A DNA stretch of 8,989 nucleotides. Origin: an uncultured Alphaproteobacteria bacterium. GTDB taxonomy: Bacteria > Pseudomonadota > Alphaproteobacteria > Rhizobiales > Pleomorphomonadaceae. Position 1 is the stretch's first letter. Every line of letters starts with the position of its first letter. The position numbers and the translations under genes were made by a program. Location of the stretch: assembly GCA_937900425.1 (NCBI GenBank), contig CALCDT010000113.1, positions 1-8,989 on the forward strand, read 5' to 3'. Under the pieces are notes generated by a model. That model ran no database searches. It was not told the origin of the DNA and saw only the letters and a program-made list of their open reading frames with translations. Shown piece after piece: positions 1 to 6,597 of the stretch.

Positions 1-47
1 CCCGCGAACGGGTGCGGGCCCGCGAGCGCGCCGCCGCCCGCCGCTGA
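1..47 (+). CDS. C-terminal tail of an upstream gene (partial)
   Basis: An open frame enters from the left edge and ends at a TGA at 45-47. The 14 visible residues read RERVRARERAAARR, a basic Arg/Ala/Glu-rich tail of the kind often found at the end of GC-rich alphaproteobacterial proteins. The first full codon begins at position 3. Too little is visible to name a product, and a chance open frame in such GC-rich DNA cannot be excluded. The following gene starts about 250 nt later, behind an AT-rich island, so the two are probably not one tight operon. Confidence 0.35.
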   Translation, partial: RERVRARERAAARR

Positions 48-111
48 GGGCCGAGGCCGGGGGAGCGGACGCCCGGCACGAGCGGCCACGGCGCCGCGGG
101 GCGAGGTGCCG

Positions 112-166
112 TATTCTTGCTCTTTGAAATATTCTTGTTAGAACTGGCGACTATTGAAATTTTTAA
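112..166. promoter_or_regulatory. AT-rich island with direct repeats upstream of the LacI-type gene
   Basis: This 55-nt stretch is only about 27 % GC in a window near 70 % GC. The 8-mer TATTCTTG occurs exactly at 112-119 and again at 130-137 (18-bp period). The 7-mer TTGAAAT occurs at 124-130 and 154-160 (30-bp period). A small inverted repeat TTCT/AGAA spans 132-143. The position, 130-180 nt before the GTG start of the regulator, suits a promoter/operator region, possibly one the regulator itself binds. I could not assign a convincing -35/-10 pair; the best hexamers (TTGAAA at 124, TTGTTA at 135) lack a good partner at 16-18 nt. Confidence 0.4.
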
Positions 167-181
167 GCCCGCACCGCGGGC
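167..181. repeat. Short GC hairpin beside the AT-rich island
   Basis: GCCCGC (167-172) and GCGGGC (176-181) form a perfect 6-bp stem around a 3-nt loop. On the plus strand no T-run follows, so it is not a standard terminator for the upstream gene. It could fold in the 5' leader of the regulator mRNA if transcription starts in the AT-rich island. Confidence 0.3.
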
Positions 182-295
182 GCGGCCGGGGAATGACCCC
201 GCTGGTCCGCGGAGGTGTGCCGCGGCCGGCGCGGTTCGTGGTAAAGTCCATCTGCCGCGAATCGGCGTCGAGAACGAATAGAGGAAAGACATCGC

Positions 296-1318
296 GTGAG
301 ACGCCGCCGGGTTACACTCAGTCAGATCGCCGCCGAACTCAACGTCTCGACCGCCACGGTCTCGCTCGCCCTGCGCAACAACCCGGCGGTGTCGGCGGAA
401 ACGCGCCAGCGGGTGCGCGAGCGTGCGACCGAGCTCGGCTACATCTACAACCGGCAGGCCGCCAGCCTCAGGACGGCGCGCACCAACATCATCGGCGTCG
501 TCGTCAACGACGTCATCAACCCCTATTTCGCCGAGGTCTTCCGCGCGGTCGAGGACGAACTCGAGCGCGAGGGCGTCACGATCCTGATCTGCAATCATCG
601 CGACGATCTGGAGCGCCAGCAGAAGTTCGTCGAGGTGCTGCAGCAGCAGAACGCCGACGGCCTCGTGATCTGCCCCTCGCTCGGCACCACCGCCGACGAC
701 ATCGAGAAGATCGCCCTGTCGGGGACGCCGGTGACGCTGATCTGCCGCGACGTCGAGGGGGCGACCGCGCCGATCGTGCGCGGCGACGACTTCAAGGGTG
801 TCCACGACCTGACGCGGCACCTCATCAGCCTCGGCCACACCAACATCGCCATGATCGGCGGCCGGCGGAAGACCTCCTCCGGCCGCGACCGTCACGAAGG
901 CTTCATGACGGCGATGCGCGAGGCCGGCCTCTCGGTCGCCGCGGACGCCGACATTCCCGAGATCATGACTTCGGCCGAGGGCAAGGCGGCGGTGGAGCGG
1001 CTGCTGCTGCTGGAGCCGCGGCCGACGGCGATCGTCTGCTTCAACGACCTGCTGGCGATCGGCGTCATGTCCGGCCTCTACCGCAACAAGCTGAAGCCCG
1101 GCATCGACATCGCCGTCACCGGCTTCGACGACGTCGAGGGTTCGGAGACCTGGACGCCGGCGCTGACCACGGTGCGCAACGGCTCCGACGAGATCGGCCG
1201 TCAGGCGGCCATGGCGATCATCGCCCAGGTCAACGACAAGCCGCTGCCCTTCACCCGCCTGCTGATCCCGCCGAAGCTGGAGATCCGCGAATCCTCGCCG
1301 CCGCCGCGCAAGGGGTGA
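296..1318 (+). CDS. LacI-family transcriptional regulator
   Basis: This is a sugar-responsive DNA-binding regulator of 340 residues, the usual length for LacI/PurR/GalR proteins. An N-terminal helix-turn-helix lies at about residues 6-28 (TLSQIAAELNVSTATVSLAL), followed by a hinge region near 48-62 (RQAASLRTART). A periplasmic-binding-protein-like effector domain runs from about 64 to 330 and includes the family signatures NIIGVVVNDVINPYFAEV and DIAVTGFDD. The GTG start at 296 is chosen because AGAGGAAAG lies about 7 nt upstream and the HTH begins where the family expects. The protein is expected to act in the cytoplasm as a dimer or tetramer whose operator binding changes with a small sugar ligand. 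The ligand and targets cannot be read from the sequence. Neighbouring carbohydrate genes (eda, otsA, otsB) are candidate targets, but all lie on the other strand and a convergent gene separates them from it. Confidence 0.93.
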   Translation: MRRRRVTLSQIAAELNVSTATVSLALRNNPAVSAETRQRVRERATELGYIYNRQAASLRTARTNIIGVVVNDVINPYFAEVFRAVEDELEREGVTILICNHRDDLERQQKFVEVLQQQNADGLVICPSLGTTADDIEKIALSGTPVTLICRDVEGATAPIVRGDDFKGVHDLTRHLISLGHTNIAMIGGRRKTSSGRDRHEGFMTAMREAGLSVAADADIPEIMTSAEGKAAVERLLLLEPRPTAIVCFNDLLAIGVMSGLYRNKLKPGIDIAVTGFDDVEGSETWTPALTTVRNGSDEIGRQAAMAIIAQVNDKPLPFTRLLIPPKLEIRESSPPPRKG

Positions 1319-1455
1319 CGGACGGTCGGACGGACCTTCGGCTGCGCCCGGCCCTCCGTTGCCTGACGCGCGCCGTCCGGCTCGTGAAACCACGTCCGTT
1401 GGCGACCACGGCCGGAGCCGCCCGGCACGATCCGCAGCCGCCCCGGCCGAATCCC

Positions 1456-2148
1456 TCAGAGGACGGCTTCCTTCGCCGCCGCCTCCAGTTCGCCCGCCAG
1501 CGCTGCCGGCAGGGAAAGGCGGGCGGCGAGGAGGTCGAGCCAGGCGCGTTCGGCGGGGCTGTCGGGGTCCATGGCGAGCAGGGAGGCGGCGTAGATCTCG
1601 GTGGCCTGTTCCGGCGTCTTGGCGAGTCGGACGACGCGGTCGAGGTCGAGCGGGGCGCGCAGCTCGTCCATGACGAAGGCCTTGTCCTCGGCGTCGAGGG
1701 CGAAGTCGTCGAGCCGGGCGAAGATGCGCCGCTGCTCCTCGGCGTCGACGTGGCCGTCGGCCTTGGCGGCGGCGATCATCGCCACCAGCAGGCTGCGGGC
1801 GAGGGTTTCGGGACCCTCGGGGGCGAGATCGGGATGGAAGGGGCTCTCGCGCGGCGGCGGCAGGGCCGGCTGACCGCGGGCGGCTTCCGGCGGCGGCGCC
1901 GTGCCGGTCGACGACGCCTGATGCTGCTGCCAGGCCTTCCAGGCGAGGCCGGCGACGACGGCGAGGCCGCCGTAGGTCGCGGCCTTGCCGCCGAATTTGC
2001 GGGCCTTCTTGTTGCCGAGCAGCAGACCGATCACGCTGCCGGCGAGGGCGCCGGTGGCGAGACCCTTGCCCTGTCCGGCGTAGCCGGACTTCTCCATGTG
2101 CTGCTTTCCGGCACCGAGCATCTGGTCGAGCAGGGTCTTGGCGTCCAC
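1456..2148 (-). CDS. DUF533 / TerB-like inner-membrane-associated protein (YebE-like)
   Basis: The 230-residue protein has the layout of the DUF533 (YebE-type) family. An N-terminal helix is followed by a Gly/Ala-rich hydrophobic stretch (about 28-72, GLATGALAGSVIGLLLG then GGLAVVAGLAW) that could insert into or lie against the inner membrane. A Pro/Ala-rich linker (about 78-108) leads to a helical TerB-like domain (about 113-228). That domain carries the acidic turn ADGHVDAEE (130-138), which resembles metal-binding loops in TerB proteins. The GTG start at 2148 has AAGGAG 6 nt upstream. E. coli YebE is linked to envelope stress, but its biochemical role is unknown, so only the family is assigned. 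The gene is convergent with the LacI-type regulator, 137 nt apart, and lies 161 nt downstream of eda on the same strand, so co-transcription is possible but unproven. Confidence 0.85.
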   Translation of the reverse strand: MDAKTLLDQMLGAGKQHMEKSGYAGQGKGLATGALAGSVIGLLLGNKKARKFGGKAATYGGLAVVAGLAWKAWQQHQASSTGTAPPPEAARGQPALPPPRESPFHPDLAPEGPETLARSLLVAMIAAAKADGHVDAEEQRRIFARLDDFALDAEDKAFVMDELRAPLDLDRVVRLAKTPEQATEIYAASLLAMDPDSPAERAWLDLLAARLSLPAALAGELEAAAKEAVL

Positions 2149-2278
2149 GGTCGTCTCCTTCTTCCTCGTGTTCGAGGCAGATGGGGAGACGGCGCGGCGG
2201 CTGCAAGACGGAGCCGCGGGCGCCGGTGACGCGCCGTCGCGGCCGGTCCCGACCGGCTGGCGAGAATCGGGACCGCGA

Positions 2279-2317
2279 GATCAGGCCGGCGAGATCGTGC
2301 CGGCCAGGATCAGGCCG
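2279..2317. repeat. Inverted repeat at the eda stop, flanked by 10-bp direct repeats
   Basis: GGCCGGC (2284-2290) and GCCGGCC (2299-2305) form a perfect 7-bp stem with an 8-nt loop just past the eda stop codon on the minus strand. GATCAGGCCG occurs at 2279-2288 and again at 2308-2317, the second copy overlapping the eda stop. No T-run follows on the minus strand, so it is at best a weak or Rho-assisted terminator or an mRNA 3' stabiliser. Confidence 0.4.
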
Positions 2318-2945
2318 AAAGCGCGGCGGCCTCGCGGGCCAGCGTCTCGATGCGGCCCCAGTCTCCGGCCTTCATCGCCTCGGCCGGGGCGACCCAGGAG
2401 CCGCCGACGCAGACGACGTTGGGCAGCGACAGGTAGGAGCGGGCGTTGTCGAGCGAGACGCCGCCGGTCGGGCAGAACAGCACGTCGGCGAGCGGCGAGG
2501 CGAGGGCCTTGAGATAGGCCGGCCCGCCGGCGGGGCCGGCCGGGAAGAACTTCATGATCCGGTAGCCGGCCTCGCGGGCCATCATCGCCTCCGAGGCGGT
2601 GGCGACGCCGGGCAGCATCGGCACGCCGATGTCGAGGGCGTGGGCGAGCAGGGTCGGCGTCGCGCCGGGGCTGACCATGTAGGTCGCGCCGGATTCCTTG
2701 GCGGCGTCGGCCATCGCCGGGTCGAGCACGGTGCCGGCACCGACGAGGGCGCCCTCGACGCTCGCCATCGCCCGGATCACGTCGAGCGCGACCGGGGTGC
2801 GCATGGTGACTTCCAGCGCCGGCAGGCCGCCGGCGACGAGGGCTCTGGCCAGCGGCACCGCGTGGGCGACGTCGTCGACGATCAGCACCGGCACCACGGG
2901 GGCGCTGCGGAGCACGGAGAGGAGAGCGGCGGTATCTTGCATCAT
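2310..2945 (-). CDS. eda: KDPG aldolase (2-dehydro-3-deoxy-phosphogluconate aldolase)
   Basis: Eda splits 2-keto-3-deoxy-6-phosphogluconate into pyruvate and glyceraldehyde-3-phosphate, the last step of the cytoplasmic Entner-Doudoroff pathway. The family may also act on 4-hydroxy-2-oxoglutarate. The protein is a single class I aldolase TIM barrel. Visible signatures, numbered from ATG 2945, are PVVPVLIVDD (16-25), the catalytic glutamate E45 in LEVTMRT, GAGTV (69-73), the Schiff-base lysine K132 in IMKFFPA, and the phosphate-binding PTGGV and GGSWV. Length from this start is 211 residues, matching the family. ATG 2942 is equally possible. The upstream ATG at 3017 adds 24 residues that do not look like family sequence and sits inside an inverted repeat, so I reject it. 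No strong ribosome site precedes either choice. The gene lies 128 nt downstream of otsA on the same strand, with no edd or zwf in view. Confidence 0.93.
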   Translation of the reverse strand: MMQDTAALLSVLRSAPVVPVLIVDDVAHAVPLARALVAGGLPALEVTMRTPVALDVIRAMASVEGALVGAGTVLDPAMADAAKESGATYMVSPGATPTLLAHALDIGVPMLPGVATASEAMMAREAGYRIMKFFPAGPAGGPAYLKALASPLADVLFCPTGGVSLDNARSYLSLPNVVCVGGSWVAPAEAMKAGDWGRIETLAREAAALSA

Positions 2946-3014
2946 GGGCCAAGGAGTAGCGCAAAGCGGCGCCGGATGGAACGGCGGAAATTCGTCCCAT
3001 GCCTGCCGATCGGA

Positions 3015-3046
3015 CATGGCTCGGCGTGCTCAGGCGACGAGCCATG
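3015..3046. repeat. 9-bp inverted repeat in the otsA-eda spacer
   Basis: CATGGCTCG (3015-3023) and CGAGCCATG (3038-3046) are perfect complements around a 14-nt loop. The repeat lies between the otsA stop and the eda start, about 70-100 nt upstream of eda. It could be an operator, a hairpin that separates otsA from eda in a shared mRNA, or part of the eda leader. There is no T-run next to it on the minus strand to mark a classical terminator. Confidence 0.4.
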
Positions 3047-3073
3047 CATCGATAGAGGGTGCTTCAATTCCGG

Positions 3074-4444
3074 TCAGGGCGCCGCCAGCGCGTCGAGGAA
3101 GCTGTTGGCCCAGCGGCGGGCGTCGTTGTCGACGATGCGCTCGAACATCGCCTTGTGGCGGTGCTTGCGTTCGTCGAGCGGCATCTGCAGCGCGGTCTGC
3201 AGCGAGCCGGCGACTTCCTCGGTGGCGTAGGGATTGACGATGACGCTCTCCTTCAGTTCCTCCGCCGCGCCGGCGAAGCGGGAGAGCACGAGAACGCCGG
3301 GATCTTCCGCATCCTGGGCGGCGACGTATTCCTTGGCGACGAGGTTCATGCCGTCGCGCAGCGGAGTGACGAGGCCGACCCGGCTCGCCCGGTAGATGCC
3401 GGCCAGCGCCTTTCTGGGAAAGCCGCGCATGATGAAGCGCACCGGCGTCCAGTCGATGTCGGCGAAGCGGCCGTTGATCTGGCCGGCGAGATGCTCGAGC
3501 TCGCGCTGGATTTCGGCGTAGGCCATCACCTCCGAGCGCGACGGCGGGGCGATCTGGAGCAGGCTGACCCGGCCGCGGTTCTCGGGGTAGTCCTCGAGCA
3601 GCCGCTCGAAGGCGCGGAAGCGGTGGGGGATGCCCTTGGAATAGTCGATGCGATCGACGCCGACGATCTGGGCTCTGGCGCCGAGAATCGAGCGGATGCG
3701 CTGGGTCTGGCGGCGGCCGTCCGGGGTCGCCGGGAAGGCGGCGAAACCCTCCGCGTCGATGCCGATCGGAAAGGCGCGAACGACCACCTCGCGGCCGAAG
3801 GCGCGGACCCGGTCGTCGCCGACGCGCTCGCCTCCGGCCTCCTGGATCAGATAGTCGACGAAGTGATCGCAGTCGCGCCGGCTCTGGAAGCCGATGACGT
3901 CATAGGCGAGCATCGAGCGGACGAGGGCGGTGTGGCGCGGCAGCGCGGTGATGATGTCCGGGCTCGGGAAGGGGATGTGCAGGAAGAAGCCGATCCGGTT
4001 CTCGACGCCCATCGCCCGCAACTGCCCGCCCATCGGAAAATAGTGATAGTCGTGGACCCAGATCAGGTCGTCGGGCGCGATCTGCGGCTTGAGGCGGGTG
4101 GCGAAGCGTTCGTTGACCCGGCGGTAGCCCTGTTCGAACGGACGGTCGAATTCGGCGAGGTCGAGCCGGTAGTGCAGGATCGGCCAGAGCGTGCGGTTGG
4201 CGTAGCCGGCGTAGAACTCCTCGTAATCGGCGCGGTTCATGTCGAGCGTCGTCATCTCGACGCTGCGGCTCTTCTCGGTCTTCAACTCCCCGAAGGTACC
4301 TTCCTCCGAGACGGCGCCGCTCCAGCCGAACCAGACGCCGCCCCGGTCGCGCAGCACGTCGACGAGGGCGACCGCGAGGCCGCCGGCCTTGCCGGTGTCG
4401 CGCAGCGGCCCGACCCGGTTGGAGACGATGATCAGCTTGCCCAT
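3074..4444 (-). CDS. otsA: Alpha,alpha-trehalose-phosphate synthase (UDP-forming)
   Basis: OtsA transfers glucose from UDP-glucose to glucose-6-phosphate, giving trehalose-6-phosphate in the cytoplasm. The 456-residue protein is a complete GT20 enzyme of two Rossmann domains and resembles E. coli OtsA along its length. Key sites are visible: the N-terminal VSNR loop with GG at 21-22, Y78 and W87 (glucose-6-phosphate pocket), HDYH (131-134), FFLHIPFPSP (153-162), R265 and K270 in DRIDYSKG (nucleotide-diphosphate binding), and D364/E372 in DGMNLVAKEY (sugar binding). The ATG at 4444 starts directly at the family's MGKLIIVSNR and has a purine-rich GGGGGAA 4 nt upstream. The gene sits 66 nt downstream of the GH15 gene, and otsB is beyond that, so it very likely shares their transcript. 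A related glycosyltransferase such as glucosylglycerol-phosphate synthase is possible in principle, but the nearby otsB favours trehalose. Confidence 0.95.
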   Translation of the reverse strand: MGKLIIVSNRVGPLRDTGKAGGLAVALVDVLRDRGGVWFGWSGAVSEEGTFGELKTEKSRSVEMTTLDMNRADYEEFYAGYANRTLWPILHYRLDLAEFDRPFEQGYRRVNERFATRLKPQIAPDDLIWVHDYHYFPMGGQLRAMGVENRIGFFLHIPFPSPDIITALPRHTALVRSMLAYDVIGFQSRRDCDHFVDYLIQEAGGERVGDDRVRAFGREVVVRAFPIGIDAEGFAAFPATPDGRRQTQRIRSILGARAQIVGVDRIDYSKGIPHRFRAFERLLEDYPENRGRVSLLQIAPPSRSEVMAYAEIQRELEHLAGQINGRFADIDWTPVRFIMRGFPRKALAGIYRASRVGLVTPLRDGMNLVAKEYVAAQDAEDPGVLVLSRFAGAAEELKESVIVNPYATEEVAGSLQTALQMPLDERKHRHKAMFERIVDNDARRWANSFLDALAAP

Positions 4445-4464
4445 TGTTTCCCCCGTTCACGCGG

Positions 4465-4504
4465 CCCCCGCCTGCGGGCCCGCGGATGCCGTGGCCGGCG
4501 GGGG
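4465..4504. repeat. GC-rich inverted repeat in the GH15-otsA spacer
   Basis: CCCCCGCC (4465-4472) pairs perfectly with GGCGGGGG (4497-4504). Inside the loop the 10-bp palindrome GCGGGCCCGC (4474-4483) could form its own small stem. The element fills most of the 66-nt gap between the GH15 stop and the otsA start on the minus strand and ends about 20 nt before the otsA ATG. It lacks a T-run. It may tune relative expression of the two genes by mRNA stability or partial termination. Confidence 0.4.
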
Positions 4505-4510
4505 ACGTCG

Positions 4511-6298
4511 TCAGACAACCCGGTCCCAGCCGGCCGAGAGGCGCATCGCGCCGTTGATGATGCCGACCATGGAGTAGGTCTGGGGAAAGTTGCCCCAGAG
4601 CTCGCCCGTCGCCGTCGTGACGTCCTCGGAGAGGAGGCCGACGTGATTGCGGCAGGACAGCATCGTTTCGTAGATTTCGCGCGCCTCCTCGCGCCGGCCC
4701 ATGCGGGCGAGGGCGTCGATGTACCAGAAGGTGCAGATATTGAAGGCGTTTTCCGGCTCGCCGAAATCGTCGGCCGCGTGGTAGCGGAACATGTGGTTGC
4801 CGCGGCGCAACTTCGCCGCGATGGCATCGACGGTCGCAACGAATTTCTGATCCTTCGGATCGATGAAATTGACCTCGGCCATCAGCAGCAGCCCGGCGTC
4901 GAGGTCATGGCCCTCGAAGCTCTCAACGAAGGTGCCGGTGCTTTCGTTCCATCCGCGGGTCAGGATCGCCCCGCGCACGGTGTCGGCCCGGCTGCGCCAG
5001 TAGAGGCTGCGTTCGCCGAGGCCGAGGTGGGAGGCGATCTTGGAGAGGCGGTCGAGGGCGGCCCAGCACATCAGGCTCGACGAGGTGTGGACGCGGGATC
5101 GGTAGCGTAGTTCCCACATGCCGGCGTCGGGCTTGTCGTGGCAGCGGAACGCCTCCTCGCCGATCCGCTCCATGACGTGGAAGGCGTCGATGCCGGCCGG
5201 GCTGAGCAGGCGCTTGTCGACGAAGGCCTGGGCGGCGCCGAGGATGATGTTGCCGTAGACGTCGTACTGATGGTGTTCCCAGGCCTGATTGCCGACCCGC
5301 ACCGGCCCCATGCCGCGGTAGCCGGGCAGGTCGACGATCTTCTCGTGGAGGTGGCGTTCCAGCGCGATGCCGTAGAGCGGCTGGAAATGGGCGCCGCCGT
5401 CCCATCCGGCGATCACGTTCTGCAGGTAGCGCAGGTAGTGCTCCATCGTCTCCATCTCGGAGAGCGAGTTGAGCGCCCGGATCACGAAGAAGGCGTCGCG
5501 CAGCCAGCAGTAGCGGTAGTCCCAGTTGCGCTCGGTGTTGGCGGCCTCGGGAACCGAGGTCGTCACCGCGGCGATGATCGCGCCGGTCTCCTCGAAGGTG
5601 TTGAGCTTCAGGGTGATCGCGGCGCGGATCACCGCCTCCTGCCATTCGAAGGGCAGCGACAGGCGGCGGGTCCAGCGGCGCCAGTAGTCGGCGGTGTTCT
5701 CCTCGAAAGTGCGGCAGAGCGTGTCGGCGCCGTCCGAAAGCGTCTCGTCGGGGCCGAGGTAGAAGGAGAGCGAGCGGTCGATGAGGAAGGAGGTCTCCTC
5801 GCGGATGTAGGTGACCGGAGCGTTGGTGTTGAGGCGCAGCACGAGGTCGGCGCCGACGTAGCGGATGTGGTTGGAGCCGGTGGTGATGGTCGGCGCCTGC
5901 CGGCCCCAGTCGAAGCGCGGGCGGCAGCGCACGCGGATGCGCGGGCGCCCGGCGATCGGGCGCACCCGCCGCGCCAGCGCCGTCGGCCGGAACGAGCGGC
6001 CGCGCGATTCGAAGCGCGGCATGAAGTCGGTGATCTCGATGGCGTCGCCGTCGCTGGTGAAGAGCCGCGTGCGCACGATCGCGGTGTTCTCGTCGTAGGC
6101 CTGCTCTGAGCGGGCGAGGCCCTCGAGCTCGATGGTGAAGGCACCGTCGTAAGGATTGTCGGTCGCCGTACCGAGCAGGGCGTGGAACACCGGGTCGCCG
6201 TCGAGCCGCGGCCAGCAACTCCAGACAATCCGCCCCTTGGTATCGACGAGGCCGGCGATGGCGCAGTTTCCGATGAGGGCGAGTTCGAGGGTGGACAT
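4511..6298 (-). CDS. Glycoside hydrolase family 15 protein (glucoamylase/trehalase-like)
   Basis: GH15 enzymes are inverting alpha-glucosidases that release beta-glucose from alpha-glucans; some bacterial and archaeal members are trehalases. This 595-residue protein has the bacterial layout: an N-terminal beta-sandwich-like domain (about 1-205) and an (alpha/alpha)6 barrel (about 215-590). Family motifs are intact: NWDYRYCWLRDAFF (258-271), EHHQYDVYGN (341-350), DAGMWELR (391-398) with the likely general acid E396, and GLLSEDV (554-560) with the likely general base E558. No signal peptide is visible, so it should act in the cytoplasm on an internal substrate. The ATG at 6298 has AAGGGAG 5 nt upstream. 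Its place between otsB and otsA on one strand suggests a role in trehalose turnover. Hydrolysis of glycogen-derived maltooligosaccharides is the main alternative; sequence alone does not decide. Confidence 0.9.
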   Translation of the reverse strand: MSTLELALIGNCAIAGLVDTKGRIVWSCWPRLDGDPVFHALLGTATDNPYDGAFTIELEGLARSEQAYDENTAIVRTRLFTSDGDAIEITDFMPRFESRGRSFRPTALARRVRPIAGRPRIRVRCRPRFDWGRQAPTITTGSNHIRYVGADLVLRLNTNAPVTYIREETSFLIDRSLSFYLGPDETLSDGADTLCRTFEENTADYWRRWTRRLSLPFEWQEAVIRAAITLKLNTFEETGAIIAAVTTSVPEAANTERNWDYRYCWLRDAFFVIRALNSLSEMETMEHYLRYLQNVIAGWDGGAHFQPLYGIALERHLHEKIVDLPGYRGMGPVRVGNQAWEHHQYDVYGNIILGAAQAFVDKRLLSPAGIDAFHVMERIGEEAFRCHDKPDAGMWELRYRSRVHTSSSLMCWAALDRLSKIASHLGLGERSLYWRSRADTVRGAILTRGWNESTGTFVESFEGHDLDAGLLLMAEVNFIDPKDQKFVATVDAIAAKLRRGNHMFRYHAADDFGEPENAFNICTFWYIDALARMGRREEAREIYETMLSCRNHVGLLSEDVTTATGELWGNFPQTYSMVGIINGAMRLSAGWDRVV

Positions 6299-6418
6299 CG
6301 GCGCTCCCTTGTTCTTTCCGGCGGCGGGGGTCGGGCCGTCCCGGCGGACGGGACCGTGACGACGGGCGTGGCTGCGGCGGGGCGGCTCCGGCGGTGCCGC
6401 GGACGACCCCCTGCTGCG

Positions 6419-6446
6419 ACCTTACTTGGCCGACGCCGAGGATCAA
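6419..6446 (-). promoter_or_regulatory. Weak candidate promoter for GH15-otsA
   Basis: On the minus strand TTGATC (6446-6441) is followed after 16 nt by TAAGGT (6424-6419). The match to the sigma-70 consensus is 4/6 for the -35 box and 3/6 for the -10 box. It lies about 120 nt upstream of the GH15 start, where a promoter would be expected if the gene is not only read through from otsB. A chance match is quite possible. Confidence 0.22.
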
Positions 6447-6451
6447 GCGCG

Positions 6452-6476
6452 CCGGCATCCGGCCCCGGCATCCGGC
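6452..6476. repeat. Tandem 12-bp repeat
   Basis: CCGGCATCCGGC occurs at 6452-6463 and again at 6465-6476, separated by one base (13-bp period). It lies in the otsB-GH15 spacer just upstream, on the minus strand, of the weak promoter candidate. It may be a pair of protein-binding half-sites or a simple slippage duplication. Confidence 0.45.
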
Positions 6477-6597
6477 GCGACCGCCCAGGGCGGTGCCATC
6501 CCGGCGGGCCATCGTCCGGCGGCGGATCGTCAACGCCCGAGGCGCGCGATCGTTCACCGCCGGGTGAGCGTCGCGTCCGGCGCCGGGGCGTCATCGT

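Larger units (their letters stand above)
6299..6597. other. 299-nt spacer between otsB and the GH15 gene
   Basis: I see no credible gene here on either strand. The spacer is GC-rich throughout and holds a tandem 12-bp repeat (6452-6476), a GTCCC/GGGAC inverted repeat (6338-6354), a TCACC/GGTGA hairpin (6554-6567) and a 10-bp palindrome CCGGCGCCGG (6577-6586). The last two lie just past the otsB stop on the minus strand, but no T-run follows them. The size of the gap leaves room for a separate promoter for the GH15 and otsA genes. Confidence 0.5.

Noticed and set aside
1319..1455. Terminator in the convergent gap between the LacI-type gene and the DUF533 gene
   Set aside because: CGGCCGG (1409-1415) and CCGGCCG (1443-1449) can pair, but the loop is 27 nt and there is no T-run on either strand, so no intrinsic terminator can be supported.
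154..2229. A 691-residue plus-strand open frame across the LacI-type gene and antisense to the DUF533 gene
   Set aside because: It is a shadow frame in GC-rich DNA: low-complexity Arg/Ala/Gly protein, overlapping two recognisable genes in other frames.
2946..3017. N-terminal extension of eda from ATG 3017
   Set aside because: The extra 24 residues are unlike the family, there is no ribosome site, and the ATG lies inside an inverted repeat.
2281..3045. A 254-residue minus-strand open frame overlapping eda in another frame
   Set aside because: Arg-rich, low-complexity translation; the eda frame carries all aldolase residues.
3059..5110. A 683-residue plus-strand open frame antisense to otsA and GH15
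   Set aside because: It mirrors the codon pattern of the real genes on the other strand and has no recognisable domain; otsA and GH15 have complete catalytic motifs.
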